From Marinobacter vinifirmus (GTDB lineage: Bacteria; Pseudomonadota; Gammaproteobacteria; Pseudomonadales; Oleiphilaceae), in assembly GCF_002258215.1 (NCBI RefSeq), contig NZ_NEFY01000011.1, forward strand, positions 28,857 to 92,856: a stretch of 64,000 nt of DNA, read 5' to 3'. This document shows, in pieces, positions 15,521 to 24,950 of the stretch (position 1 is the stretch's first letter; each line of letters opens with the position of its first letter). A program made the translations under genes and the position numbers. The notes beneath the pieces are model-generated. The model did not search any database and had not been told where the DNA came from. It saw nothing but the letters and a program-made list of their open reading frames with translations.

Positions 15521-17796
15521 AACAACTGTATTCCCGTGCCCATGAGGCCCTGCTGGCGGTATCCCGCCAGGATTTTGTTTCCGGTGCGGATCTCGCGCCA
15601 TCCATTACCGGCCATTCCATTCCCCGGGAAGAAACCGTCCGCCACCTGCTGGGGCTGATACCCGAAATCGACAGCCACCAGGTTGTTATGCACGTGGGTG
15701 GGGGTTCCGGCTATCTGACGGCCGTGCTGGCGCGGCTGGCCCGCCGGGTGATCTACGTCGACAAGAACCCGGTGCTGGCGGAAAAAGCCCGTGAACGGTT
15801 CTTCCAGTGCAGCCTGCATAATGTGGACGTCATGCAGGTGTCTGCCGATGCCGGTATCGAGGTCGATGAACTCTGCGACCTGGTGCTGTGCACAACGTTT
15901 ATCAAAGATCCGGCACTTCTGTTGCCCTGCGTGAAGCGGGATGGCCATATCCTTTGCCTGGAGGGGCGCGCCGGCCCGGTGCCCAGCCTAGCCATATTCC
16001 GGAACACGGGTGGCCAGCTGGAGCGGGTTCGCACCCTTGGCTGGGTCGACTTCAACCGGAACTCCGAGCAGATCCTGATCGACCTGGGGCTGGTCAGCGA
16101 TTCGGTGCTGGCCCAGGCCAGAATCGAAGCCGCCACCGGCAACGACCGGGTTCTGGATGTGGTGCGCCGCAAGCTGAACCTGGAAGAAATCGACCTGTAC
16201 CGGTCGGTGGCCCAGCAGCGGGGCATGAAATTCACCGACGGTGACGAGGTGCTGAACAGCCTGAACGCGGAATTGTTCCGGCGCTTCTCCCGCACCTTCC
16301 TGGATTTGTCCCGGCTGATTCCGGTATCGGAGGAAGACAGTACCCTGACCGTTGTCACTGATGACCCGGACGCCCGTACAGACCAGCTGGAGCGGCTGAC
16401 GCCCAGGCACCGTATTGTCTGCATGCTGGTTACCCCGACGGATTTCCGGCGCATCTGGTCGGCCCTGGATCTGACCGTCAAGGGCAGCCGCTTTGTCGCG
16501 GAGCAGGGCACGAATACCGGAGTAAAGCCGTCGGAAACCGGGGCCAGCAAGGATTTGTTGGGCAAGGATAACTCCAGGAGCATCAGCCCGTACCTGGTGT
16601 CGGTCTACGAGGCCATCCTGCTGGATGCCGTCAGCGAGAAGGCCAGTGACATCCACATCGAGCAGTACGAGAACCGGGTGCGCATCCGCCTGCGGGTAGA
16701 TGGCGACCTGCACGACTTGCCCCAGTACCAGCTCTCGGCCCGGGAAATCCGGGGCGTTATCAACGTTATCAAGCTGAGGGCGGAGCTGAACATCGCCGAG
16801 CACCGGCTGCCCCAGGGCGGCCGTTCGCGACTGCAGCTGGGTAATACCTCCTACGACCTGCGGATCCAGACCCAGCCCTCGCTGCACGGTGAAAACGCTG
16901 TTATCCGCCTGCTGCCCCAAACCGGTCGGGCCATGACCATTGCCGAGCTGGGTATGTCGCCGGCGATCGGCGCCCGCTATGAGCGCTTGCTGGATAACCC
17001 CGCTGGCCTGGTGCTGGTGGTGGGGCCGACCGGCTCCGGTAAGTCCACCACGCTTTATGCCGGTTTGCAGACGCTGGCGGACGATGGCCGGCGCAAGGTG
17101 ATTACGGTGGAAGATCCTATCGAGTACTCCATCGACAACATCCAGCAAACCCGGGTGCGTACCGAAATCGGTTTCAGTTTTGCGGACGCCATGCGGGCTT
17201 TCGTCCGGGAAGACCCGGATGTGATCCTGGTGGGTGAAATCCGGGACCAGGAAACCGCCCTGGAAGCCATCCGGGCCTCCCAGACCGGCCACGTGGTGCT
17301 TTCAACCCTGCACTGTAACGATGCGGTGGATTCCCTGCAGCGTCTGTACGACCTGGGCATTCATCCCAACTCCATTGCCGGCGAATTGCTGGCAGTGATT
17401 GCCCAGCGACTGGCCAAGCGTATCTGCAAGCATTGTCGCAAACCGGCCGAGGCGGATCCGGCGATTCTGGCCGAGGTCTTCCCGAACGGGGCACCTGCAG
17501 ATTTCCGCTGTTTCGAAGGGGAGGGCTGCGACAAGTGCAACGGACGGGGCACCCATGGCCGGGTGGCCATCGTTGAATATATGGAAGTGGATTCGGACAT
17601 CCGGAACGCCATTTCCAGCCAGCCGCCGATCGGTGAGTTGCGTTGGCGGGCGCTGGATGCCGGACTGATTACCATGCGCGATAGTGCACTGGACCATGTG
17701 ATTGAAGGCTTGATCCCGCTGTCTGAATTGCCGCGTATCCTGCCCAGGGAGCGCATGGCACCGGAAGTCCGTGGTGGTCGAAGGAGTAACGGATGA
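15517..17796 (+). CDS. Methyltransferase-like domain fused to GspE/PilB-type secretion ATPase
   Basis: A 759-residue fusion. Residues 1-180 resemble protein-L-isoaspartate methyltransferase: RQDFV near residue 17, the SAM loop MHVGGGSGYLTAVLA (58-72) and the acidic VDKN (81-84); the enzyme's usual TIS substrate loop is not conserved. Residues 182-315 resemble the GspE/MshE N-terminal domain. Residues 355-745 are a full secretion ATPase: Walker A GPTGSGKST (503-511), Asp box EDPIEY, Walker B DPDVILVGEIRDQET, His box and the zinc tetracysteine (637, 640, 671, 674). Such ATPases power pilus or type II secretion assembly; no pilin or other machinery gene is nearby. Both ends overlap neighbours in ATGA. 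Confidence 0.85.
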   Translation: MKQLYSRAHEALLAVSRQDFVSGADLAPSITGHSIPREETVRHLLGLIPEIDSHQVVMHVGGGSGYLTAVLARLARRVIYVDKNPVLAEKARERFFQCSLHNVDVMQVSADAGIEVDELCDLVLCTTFIKDPALLLPCVKRDGHILCLEGRAGPVPSLAIFRNTGGQLERVRTLGWVDFNRNSEQILIDLGLVSDSVLAQARIEAATGNDRVLDVVRRKLNLEEIDLYRSVAQQRGMKFTDGDEVLNSLNAELFRRFSRTFLDLSRLIPVSEEDSTLTVVTDDPDARTDQLERLTPRHRIVCMLVTPTDFRRIWSALDLTVKGSRFVAEQGTNTGVKPSETGASKDLLGKDNSRSISPYLVSVYEAILLDAVSEKASDIHIEQYENRVRIRLRVDGDLHDLPQYQLSAREIRGVINVIKLRAELNIAEHRLPQGGRSRLQLGNTSYDLRIQTQPSLHGENAVIRLLPQTGRAMTIAELGMSPAIGARYERLLDNPAGLVLVVGPTGSGKSTTLYAGLQTLADDGRRKVITVEDPIEYSIDNIQQTRVRTEIGFSFADAMRAFVREDPDVILVGEIRDQETALEAIRASQTGHVVLSTLHCNDAVDSLQRLYDLGIHPNSIAGELLAVIAQRLAKRICKHCRKPAEADPAILAEVFPNGAPADFRCFEGEGCDKCNGRGTHGRVAIVEYMEVDSDIRNAISSQPPIGELRWRALDAGLITMRDSALDHVIEGLIPLSELPRILPRERMAPEVRGGRRSNG

Positions 17797-18893
17797 ACAA
17801 CACCAAAACAACGGTAAAAGCGGCCCAGCGGGAGCCAGCGGAAGTCACCTACCGGGAAGAGCTCGACAAGCTGGTCGCTATGGATCAGGGGCCGGTGCCG
17901 CCGGGCTGGAAGATGTCGCCCCGGGCGGTGGAGAAGTTCCTGGTGGGCGACGAAAAACTCGGTATCGAGCGCAAGTTCGTGGCAGACCGGGCCATGGTCA
18001 CCCGTATTATCATTTCCCTGTGTACCAACCGGGGCTGTCTGTTGGTAGGTGAGCCAGGTACCGCTAAGTCCTGGTTGTCAGAGCTGCTGTGTGCTGCCAT
18101 CTCGGGCAATTCGACCCTCACGTTACAAGGCGGCGCCATCAGCCAGGTCAGCCAGTTGTTGTACAGCTGGAACGACGCACTGTTGCACAGCGAAGGCCCT
18201 ACGCGCCGGGCCCTGGTGCCCACGCCCCTGTTGCGGGGCATGATGGAAGGCCGGCTGGTGCGGTTCGAGGAAATCGCCCGCTGCCCCCAGGCCCTGCAGG
18301 ATGCCATGCTGTCTGTGCTGTCAGACCGGGTAGTGGTTATTCCCGAGTTGGGCGAAGACGGGGTGATTCTCGCCCAGGAAGGTTTCAACCTGGTGGCCAC
18401 CTCCAACAGCGTGGATGAAGGGGTGCACCAGATGAGTGCCGCCCTCAAGCGCCGGATGGACTTCGAGGAAATCCGCCCCATCCGCCTGCTGGCCGATGAA
18501 ATGGACGTGGTGCTGCGGGAAGTGCGCAAGGCCAACCAGCGCGCCGGCATAGAGGTAGCGCTGGATGAAAAGGTGGTGGAAGTCCTGGTAACCCTGTTCC
18601 ATGAACTCCGTAATGGCCAGACCCTGGACGGCCGAAGTACCGACCGGCTGGCCGGTGCGGCGCTGTCGACGGCCGAGGCGGTGTCCGTGGCCCATGCGGC
18701 GAGCCTCAATGCCTGGTATTACGGTGGCGGCACCATGACCATCGAACACCTGGTGCACCACATCATCGGTTCGGCCCTGAAAGACCAGCCGGATGACCGC
18801 CGGCGCCTGAAGCATTACTTCGAAACTGCGGTCGCCTCGCGCAAGGGTGATCACTGGCAGCAGGTTTGGGCACTGCGCAACCTGATTCAATAA
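17793..18893 (+). CDS. MoxR-like AAA ATPase
   Basis: A 366-residue AAA+ ATPase of the MoxR type, closer to the YehL-like subgroup than to the canonical MoxR at 32212. Seen are Walker A GEPGTAKS (86-93), a Walker B-type strand reading LVRFEEIARCPQ (Glu-Glu rather than Asp-Glu), sensor 1 FNLVATSN and an arginine-rich SAALKRRMDF. MoxR-like proteins act as chaperones that load cofactors or remodel protein complexes, usually with a von Willebrand A partner; none is adjacent here. Its ATG overlaps the stop of the fusion gene (ATGA), tying it to that ATPase. Confidence 0.8.
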   Translation: MNNTKTTVKAAQREPAEVTYREELDKLVAMDQGPVPPGWKMSPRAVEKFLVGDEKLGIERKFVADRAMVTRIIISLCTNRGCLLVGEPGTAKSWLSELLCAAISGNSTLTLQGGAISQVSQLLYSWNDALLHSEGPTRRALVPTPLLRGMMEGRLVRFEEIARCPQALQDAMLSVLSDRVVVIPELGEDGVILAQEGFNLVATSNSVDEGVHQMSAALKRRMDFEEIRPIRLLADEMDVVLREVRKANQRAGIEVALDEKVVEVLVTLFHELRNGQTLDGRSTDRLAGAALSTAEAVSVAHAASLNAWYYGGGTMTIEHLVHHIIGSALKDQPDDRRRLKHYFETAVASRKGDHWQQVWALRNLIQ

Positions 18894-18956
18894 GTTAGGC
18901 TTGCTGAGTACATCGGTATTTGACGTCACGCATGGGTAATCCGGTGTCGCATTCGT

Positions 18957-18962
18957 TATAAT
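18957..18962 (+). promoter_or_regulatory. Possible -10 element of the ccm operon
   Basis: A perfect TATAAT lies 58 bases before the ccmA start in a 126-base gap. No good -35 stands 16-18 bases upstream (TTGACG at 18920-18925 is too far, 31 bases), so a promoter here is only suggested. Confidence 0.35.
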
Positions 18963-19019
18963 GCGCACTCATTCACCGGATGCCTGCGTGGCGTCCTTCG
19001 CTCTGCAGACGGGGCCCCG

Positions 19020-19658
19020 ATGTCCGAGCCGTTATTACAGGCTGTAAATCTCGAATGTGAGCGCGACGAGCGCCTGTTGTTCCAGAATCTCAGCTTCTCG
19101 GTAATGCCGGGTACCGTTACCCGTATTGAAGGCCCCAACGGCACCGGCAAAACCACCCTGCTCAGAATCCTTGCCGGTTTGAACGATGCCTGGTCAGGCG
19201 AACTGCTCTGGTGTGGCGAACCCCGGGCCTGGCACCGTGAATCCTTCCTGCGCAACATGCTGTACCTTGGGCACCGCCCCGGCATCAAACCCCTGCTCAC
19301 TCCCATGGAAAACCTTCGGGCCCTGATGGCGGGCCGCCGCACCGTCAGCGATGACATATTGTCGCAGGCACTGGCGGGCACAGGACTGGCCGGCTTCGAG
19401 AATGTACCCTGTCGCAATCTGTCGGCCGGTCAGCAGCGCCGGGTGGCACTGGCGCGCCTGTTGATTGCAGACGAACCCTTGTGGCTGCTGGATGAAGTGT
19501 TCACGGCGATTGATGCGGATGGCGTCAAAGCCATTGAAGAATTATTGCAGCAGCGGGCTGCAGAAGGCGGTGCGGTGCTGGTGACGACCCACCACGACCT
19601 GCAGTTGCCCGGAATGAAGCGCATTACACTGGGGGGAGGGCAGAGTTATGAATGCTGA
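19020..19658 (+). CDS. ccmA: Cytochrome c maturation ABC transporter ATP-binding protein CcmA
   Basis: A 212-residue ABC ATPase that, with CcmB, CcmC and CcmD, uses ATP to release haem-loaded CcmE. Walker A is GPNGTGKTT, the signature is NLSAGQQRR, and Walker B is PLWLLDEVF; the length is typical. It is the first gene of an unbroken ccmABCDEFGHI run on the plus strand. The ccmB start lies inside its 3' end (11-base overlap), indicating coupling. Confidence 0.96.
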   Translation: MSEPLLQAVNLECERDERLLFQNLSFSVMPGTVTRIEGPNGTGKTTLLRILAGLNDAWSGELLWCGEPRAWHRESFLRNMLYLGHRPGIKPLLTPMENLRALMAGRRTVSDDILSQALAGTGLAGFENVPCRNLSAGQQRRVALARLLIADEPLWLLDEVFTAIDADGVKAIEELLQQRAAEGGAVLVTTHHDLQLPGMKRITLGGGQSYEC

Positions 19659-20373
19659 ATCCCGGCCGGCATTGAAACCGGTAGAGAGTGCCATCGGTCC
19701 GGTGCAGGCCATGGTGGCGGTCTTCATGCGGGATGTCCGGGTGGCCTTCCGGCAGCGCCAGGATCTGCTCAACCCGCTGCTGTTCTTTATTATGGTGGTA
19801 ACCCTCTTTCCGTTAGGGGTTAGCCCTGAAGTGGCATTTCTCAAGCAGTCCGGTGCCGGTATTCTCTGGGTAGCGGCCCTGTTGTCGGTGCTGCTGTCGC
19901 TGGACCACCTGTTCCGGCACGACTTTGATGATGGCACCCTGGAGCAATTGATATTACAGCCACAGCCCCTGTTCCTGCTGATCCTGGCCAAGACACTGGC
20001 CCACTGGATACTCACCGGCCTGCCGCTGGTATTGCTTACGCCAGTGTTGGGCATAATGGTGCACCTGGACGGGAACTCTGTGGCAATTCTGTGTCTAACG
20101 CTGCTGATCGGTACCCCGGTACTGAGCCTGATTGGTGCCATCGGCGCGGCGTTGACACTGGGGTTACGATCTGCCGGTGTGCTCTTGTCACTGCTGATCA
20201 TTCCACTGTACATTCCCGTGCTTATTTTCGGTACCGGGACCGTGGCGGCAGCAGCCGAGGGCGCGCCCGTGGCCGGTTATCTCGCATTGATGGGGGCATT
20301 CCTGGTACTGGCGCTGACCCTGGCGCCATTTGCAGCCGCCGCCGCGCTGCGAATCAGCATGTCTAACAGTTAA
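19648..20373 (+). CDS. ccmB: Haem exporter subunit CcmB
   Basis: A 241-residue inner-membrane protein with about six transmembrane segments (for example [17 protein letters not shown] and [17 protein letters not shown]) and the conserved start [20 protein letters not shown]. It is the membrane partner of CcmA in the complex that frees haem-CcmE. The GAGG sequence just upstream lies inside ccmA. The region is collinear with other ccmB genes and carries no disruption. Confidence 0.95.
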   Translation: MNAESRPALKPVESAIGPVQAMVAVFMRDVRVAFRQRQDLLNPLLFFIMVVTLFPLGVSPEVAFLKQSGAGILWVAALLSVLLSLDHLFRHDFDDGTLEQLILQPQPLFLLILAKTLAHWILTGLPLVLLTPVLGIMVHLDGNSVAILCLTLLIGTPVLSLIGAIGAALTLGLRSAGVLLSLLIIPLYIPVLIFGTGTVAAAAEGAPVAGYLALMGAFLVLALTLAPFAAAAALRISMSNS

Positions 20374-20393
20374 AAAAAGACGGTGACCAACTG

Positions 20394-21137
20394 ATGTGGC
20401 AATGGTTTCACAAATTGGGTTCCCCAAAGTGGTTTTACGGCATCGCTAACCGCTTGATGCCCTGGCTGCTGGCCGGCGGGCTGATCGTGCTGCTGGCCGG
20501 CCTGGTGTGGGGTCTGGCGTTTGCGCCGAAGGATTACCTGCAGGGCAACAGCTACCGGATCATCTTTATCCATGTGCCGGCAGCGTTCCTGGCCCAGTCA
20601 ATCTACATAATGATGGCGGTGGCTGCCGTGGTCACCCTGGTCTGGCGCATGAAGCTGGCGGACGTGTTTGTCAAAGCCATCGCGCCGGTTGGGTTGGTGC
20701 TCACTTTCCTGTCGCTGTTCACAGGGGCCGTGTGGGGTAAGCCCACCTGGGGCACCTGGTGGGTCTGGGACGCCCGTCTCACCTCCATGCTCATTCTCCT
20801 GTTCCTGTACGGTGGCGCCATCGCGCTGGACCGTGCCATCAACGACGAGAAATCTGCCGCCCGGGCCGTGGCGGTGCTGGTACTGGTGGGGGTAGTAAAT
20901 ATCCCTATCATCAAATATTCGGTGGACTGGTGGAATACACTGCATCAGCCGGCCACCTTCAAGTTGACTGAAAAACCCTCCATGCCGATGGAAATGTGGG
21001 TGCCGTTGCTGCTTTCAGTGCTTGGCCTGTACCTGTTGTTTGGCTGGCTGGCCTGTCTGCGAATGAAAACCGAGATCCTGTTGCGGGAGCAGCGTACCCG
21101 CTGGGTCAGAGAACTTGTTCTGGCGGGAAGGAAATAA
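20394..21137 (+). CDS. ccmC: Haem-handling protein CcmC
   Basis: A 247-residue inner-membrane protein with six transmembrane segments and the periplasmic tryptophan-rich WWD haem-binding motif [12 protein letters not shown] (about residues 119-130). Conserved His in FIHVPAAF and NTLHQP would ligate haem. It loads haem onto CcmE. GGTGA lies about 9 bases before the ATG. It follows ccmB by 20 bases. Confidence 0.96.
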   Translation: MWQWFHKLGSPKWFYGIANRLMPWLLAGGLIVLLAGLVWGLAFAPKDYLQGNSYRIIFIHVPAAFLAQSIYIMMAVAAVVTLVWRMKLADVFVKAIAPVGLVLTFLSLFTGAVWGKPTWGTWWVWDARLTSMLILLFLYGGAIALDRAINDEKSAARAVAVLVLVGVVNIPIIKYSVDWWNTLHQPATFKLTEKPSMPMEMWVPLLLSVLGLYLLFGWLACLRMKTEILLREQRTRWVRELVLAGRK

Positions 21138-21140
21138 CCA

Positions 21141-21377
21141 ATGGCATTCGATTCGTTCTCCGCATTTATTGCCATGGAAGGGCACGGCCCCTATGTGTGG
21201 GCGTGCTACGCCGTATTTGTTGTGTTGCTGGGCGGGCTGATGATCTGGTCTGCACGCCGCAACCGTGCCGTATACGATTCCTGCAGGCGCAGGCTAGAAC
21301 AGCAGCAGGGAAGCAAAGACAGCGCCCGCCCGAAAGCGGCGGCCACTTTCACCCGAGTTGAAGTTTCCCAGGACTGA
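21141..21377 (+). CDS. ccmD: Haem exporter small subunit CcmD
   Basis: A 78-residue single-pass membrane protein (hydrophobic stretch YVWACYAVFVVLLGGLMIWS, about residues 18-37) with a basic cytoplasmic tail containing RRLEQQ. CcmD stabilises the CcmABC complex and is needed to release haem-CcmE. It begins 3 bases after ccmC with AAGGA in front. Position and topology support the call, as sequence is poorly conserved. Confidence 0.9.
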   Translation: MAFDSFSAFIAMEGHGPYVWACYAVFVVLLGGLMIWSARRNRAVYDSCRRRLEQQQGSKDSARPKAAATFTRVEVSQD

Positions 21378-21391
21378 ACAGCAGGTAACCC

Positions 21392-21868
21392 ATGCATCCG
21401 ATCCGCAAAAAAAGACTGACCATTCTTGCCTTCCTGGTTGCCGGCATTGCGCTGGCGGTGGGCCTGACGACCTATGCACTGCGCCAGAACATCAACCTGT
21501 TCTACGACCCGACAGAAATCTCTGCCGGCAATGCCCCGGTTGATGTACGCATCCGTGCCGGCGGCATGGTGGAAGAAGGCAGTGTGATACGTGATACCGA
21601 AAGCCTGAAGGTGAACTTCCGGGTGACGGATTATGCCGCGTCTGTGCCGGTACAGTACGTAGGCATCCTGCCGGACCTGTTCGCAGAAGGGCAGGGCGTG
21701 GTGGCCATGGGTCGACTGAACGAAGAAGGCCTGTTTGTGGCAGACCAGGTTCTCGCCAAGCACGATGAAAACTATATGCCGCCGGAAGTAGCCGATGCCC
21801 TGGAGAAATCATCCAAGGGCCTGAACAAGGCGAACGCAGAGAAAGCTGCAGAAAGCGCGGCTTACTGA
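21392..21868 (+). CDS. ccmE: Periplasmic haem chaperone CcmE
   Basis: A 158-residue protein with an N-terminal membrane anchor (about residues 9-29) and a beta-barrel periplasmic domain. His124 in [10 protein letters not shown] is the residue that binds haem covalently, and Tyr128 is the conserved axial residue. It passes haem from CcmC to the CcmF/H ligase. AGGTAA precedes the ATG. Conserved motifs VRIRAGGMV and [15 protein letters not shown] are present. Confidence 0.97.
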   Translation: MHPIRKKRLTILAFLVAGIALAVGLTTYALRQNINLFYDPTEISAGNAPVDVRIRAGGMVEEGSVIRDTESLKVNFRVTDYAASVPVQYVGILPDLFAEGQGVVAMGRLNEEGLFVADQVLAKHDENYMPPEVADALEKSSKGLNKANAEKAAESAAY

Positions 21869-21901
21869 GCCCCGAATCATGACTGACCTTGGAGATTTCT
21901 G

Positions 21902-23902
21902 ATGTATCCGGAACTCGGACAGCTTGCACTGATACTCGCGCTGTTGCTCTCGGTGCTTCTTGCCGTCGTCCCGTTGGCCGGTGCGCTCACCGGGCGTGAC
22001 AGTCTGCAGGCGTTTGCCCGGCCCCTGGCGTCGGGCATGTTTGTGTTTACCGGCCTGGCCTTTGCCATCCTGATCCACGCCTTCCTGGTAGACGATTTCT
22101 CCGTGGCCTACGTGGCCAACAACAGCAACAGCATGCTGCCCTGGTACTACAAGTTCAGTGCCGTGTGGGGTGGCCATGAAGGCTCACTGCTGTTGTGGAT
22201 CCTGATGCTCACCGGCTGGACCCTGGCAGTGGCCATCTTCAGCCGCAGGTTGCCATCGACCATGGTGTCCCAGGTGCTGGCGGTTATGGGCATGGTCTGT
22301 GTCGGCTTCTTCCTGTTCATCATTGTGACGTCCAACCCCTTTGACCGTATGCTGCCGAACGTGCCGGCGGATGGCCAGGACCTGAACCCGCTGCTGCAGG
22401 ACATCGGCCTGATTATGCACCCGCCCATGCTGTACATGGGCTATGTGGGCTTCTCGGTGGCCTTTGCTTTCGCTATTGCCGCCCTGATCAACGGTCGCCT
22501 GGATGCGGCCTGGGCCCGCTGGTCCCGGCCCTGGACAACCGTTGCCTGGTCGTTCCTGACCATCGGTATTGCCCTGGGCAGCTGGTGGGCCTATTACGAG
22601 CTTGGCTGGGGCGGCTGGTGGTTCTGGGACCCGGTTGAAAACGCCTCCTTGCTGCCGTGGCTGTCCGGTACGGCCCTGATGCACTCGCTGGCAGTGACGG
22701 AAAAGCGTGGCGTGTTCAAGAGCTGGACGGTACTGCTGGCCATCGTCACCTTCGCACTGAGCCTGCTGGGCACCTTCCTGGTGCGCTCCGGTGTTCTCAC
22801 CTCGGTACATGCCTTCGCTTCTGACCCCGAGCGGGGCAGCTTTCTGCTCATGCTACTGGGTATCACCGTCGTGGGCAGCCTGCTGCTCTACGCGTTCAGG
22901 GCACCCGTGGTGCACGTGCGTTCCCGTTACGGCTCCCTGTCCCGTGAAATCTTCCTGCTGCTGAACAACGTGTTGCTGGTATCCGCTACGCTGCTGGTGG
23001 CCATCGGTACCCTGTATCCGCTGGTCCTGGACTACCTGGATGCCGGCAAGCTGTCCATCGGCGAGCCGTTCTTTAACACCACCTTCAGCCCGCTGGCCGT
23101 GGCCACCGGCCTTTTGCTGGGTGCCGGTATCTTCTCCCGCTGGAAGAAAACCGACGGCGGTATGCTGGCCCGTAAACTGTTGTGGCCGCTGGCGATCAGC
23201 CTGGTGGCGACGGCTGCGGTGATGGTTAACTATGGCAGCTTTGCGCCCTGGGCCTTTGCCGGTGTGTTCACTGCCATATGGATTGCCGTGGCTACCCTGT
23301 GGGACCTGTGGGACAAGTCTGCTTCCCGCCAGGGCCGATTGCATGGCCTCAAGCGCCAGTCCCGCAGTTACTGGGGCATGGTGCTGGGGCACCTTGGTGT
23401 GGCTATGGTGATGGCCGGTGCCACCGTGGTGTCCAATTACGGTGTCGAGCGGGATGTCCGCATGACTCCGGGTGATTCCGCCATGGTGGGCGATTACGAA
23501 ATCGTGTTCACCGACATCGGTGAGCGGCAGGGCGCCAATTTCACCGCCCAGTACGGCAGCTTTAACGTGTTCCTGGATGGCAAGCTGGTTACCGACCTGC
23601 ACCCGGAAAAGCGTAACTACCCGGTGGGTATGAGCGTGATGACCGAGGCGGATATTGATGCCGGCCTGTTCCGGGATGTATTTGTGGCCATTGGCGAGCG
23701 GATTTCCGACGACGCCTGGGCCATCCGCCTGCAGTACAAGCCGCTGGTACGCTGGTTGTGGCTGGGTTCCCTGGTGATGGCCATCGGCGGCTTCCTGGCC
23801 ATTGCCGACAAGCGTTACCGCATTCGTGTAAAAGCTGAGGAAAAACAGAAAGCCCAGGCTGGCAACACGGCTCCCGGCAAGCCGGCGGAGGCATCGTCAT
23901 GA
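21902..23902 (+). CDS. ccmF: Cytochrome c haem lyase CcmF
   Basis: A 666-residue inner-membrane protein with many transmembrane segments. The WWD motif WGGWWFWDPVENAS lies near residues 237-250 and the conserved KFSAVWGGHEGSLLLW and HPPMLYMGYVG carry haem-ligand His. It joins haem to apocytochrome CxxCH sites together with CcmH and CcmI. GGAG lies 8 bases before the ATG, and the stop overlaps the next gene in ATGA. Confidence 0.97.
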   Translation: MYPELGQLALILALLLSVLLAVVPLAGALTGRDSLQAFARPLASGMFVFTGLAFAILIHAFLVDDFSVAYVANNSNSMLPWYYKFSAVWGGHEGSLLLWILMLTGWTLAVAIFSRRLPSTMVSQVLAVMGMVCVGFFLFIIVTSNPFDRMLPNVPADGQDLNPLLQDIGLIMHPPMLYMGYVGFSVAFAFAIAALINGRLDAAWARWSRPWTTVAWSFLTIGIALGSWWAYYELGWGGWWFWDPVENASLLPWLSGTALMHSLAVTEKRGVFKSWTVLLAIVTFALSLLGTFLVRSGVLTSVHAFASDPERGSFLLMLLGITVVGSLLLYAFRAPVVHVRSRYGSLSREIFLLLNNVLLVSATLLVAIGTLYPLVLDYLDAGKLSIGEPFFNTTFSPLAVATGLLLGAGIFSRWKKTDGGMLARKLLWPLAISLVATAAVMVNYGSFAPWAFAGVFTAIWIAVATLWDLWDKSASRQGRLHGLKRQSRSYWGMVLGHLGVAMVMAGATVVSNYGVERDVRMTPGDSAMVGDYEIVFTDIGERQGANFTAQYGSFNVFLDGKLVTDLHPEKRNYPVGMSVMTEADIDAGLFRDVFVAIGERISDDAWAIRLQYKPLVRWLWLGSLVMAIGGFLAIADKRYRIRVKAEEKQKAQAGNTAPGKPAEASS

Positions 23903-24435
23903 GGCGCCTGCTGCTGTTTATTCCGTTGCTGATTGCGGTGGGCATAGGGGTCTTCCTGTTTGCCGGTATCGGCAAGGATCCCACCAAGCTGGAATCGGCC
24001 CGTATCGGCAAGCCGGTACCGGAATTCCAGCTGCAGGACCTGCACGACCCGGAGCATATGCTGGACACCTCGGTTTTCCAGGGGCAGGTGTCCCTGCTGA
24101 ATGTCTGGGCCGAGTGGTGTCCGTCCTGCTGGGACGAGCATGAATACCTGATGCACCTGGCCAGCAACGAAGGCGTGCGCATTGTCGGCCTGAACTACAA
24201 GGATCAGCGGGAAACCGCGTTCAGTTTCCTGGGCCGCCTCGGCAATCCCTACGAAACCATTATCTTCGACCCTCGCGGATCCCTCGGCTTTGACCTGGGT
24301 GTATACGGCGCTCCGGAAACCTATGTGATCGACGCCGACGGTGTCGTTCTGTACCGGCATGTGGGTGTAGTGAACGAGCGGGTTTGGCAGGAAGTCCTGC
24401 TGCCCGTGTTCAATCAGGCAAAGGGAAATAGCTGA
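23899..24435 (+). CDS. ccmG: Thiol:disulfide interchange protein CcmG/DsbE
   Basis: A 178-residue membrane-anchored thioredoxin (anchor at about residues 3-22) with active site Cys74-Pro-Ser-Cys77 in NVWAEWCPSCWDEH and the conserved cis-Pro segment VYGAPETYVIDADG. It keeps apocytochrome c thiols reduced for haem attachment. It overlaps ccmF by 4 bases and ccmH by 1 base. Confidence 0.96.
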   Translation: MRRLLLFIPLLIAVGIGVFLFAGIGKDPTKLESARIGKPVPEFQLQDLHDPEHMLDTSVFQGQVSLLNVWAEWCPSCWDEHEYLMHLASNEGVRIVGLNYKDQRETAFSFLGRLGNPYETIIFDPRGSLGFDLGVYGAPETYVIDADGVVLYRHVGVVNERVWQEVLLPVFNQAKGNS

Positions 24436-24914
24436 TGCGTTTTTATCCGCTACTGTTGGCCATGCTGTTTGTGGTTTCACCACTCCGGGCCGAGGTGATG
24501 GAGGTCTACGACTTCGATACCCGGGCTGAAGAGCAGCGTTACCAGAACCTGATTGCCGAGCTGCGCTGCCCCAAGTGCCAGAACCAGAATATCGCTGACT
24601 CCAACGCCCCCATCTCCAAGGATATGCGGGACGAGGTGTACCTGATGATGCAGCAAGGCGCTTCCAACGATGAAATCGTCGGCGCCCTGGTGGACCGTTT
24701 TGGCGAGTTTGTGCAGTACAAACCGCCGGTCGACAAGCGCACGATTTTCCTCTGGGCTTTCCCGGCCATTGCCGTGATTGGCGGCTTGCTGATTGTGGCT
24801 GGCGTGGTAATGCGCTCGCGCAAACAGGGCCAGCAGGAAACGGCCCTCAGCCCCGAAGAAAAAGCCAGGGTCGAACAGATGCTGGCCGATAAGGATCAGC
24901 CATCCGAGCGCTGA
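24435..24914 (+). CDS. ccmH: Cytochrome c maturation protein CcmH
   Basis: A 159-residue protein with a signal peptide, the redox motif LRCPKCQNQ (Cys45, Cys48), the conserved QGASNDEIVGALVDRFGEFV and a C-terminal transmembrane segment (about 105-124). It reduces apocytochrome disulfides and works in the haem ligase with CcmF. It corresponds to the short CcmH form; the TPR part is the separate ccmI gene. Confidence 0.96.
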   Translation: MRFYPLLLAMLFVVSPLRAEVMEVYDFDTRAEEQRYQNLIAELRCPKCQNQNIADSNAPISKDMRDEVYLMMQQGASNDEIVGALVDRFGEFVQYKPPVDKRTIFLWAFPAIAVIGGLLIVAGVVMRSRKQGQQETALSPEEKARVEQMLADKDQPSER

Positions 24915-24950
24915 TCCGCGTAACACATCCCCAACTGCGACGAAGACTCC

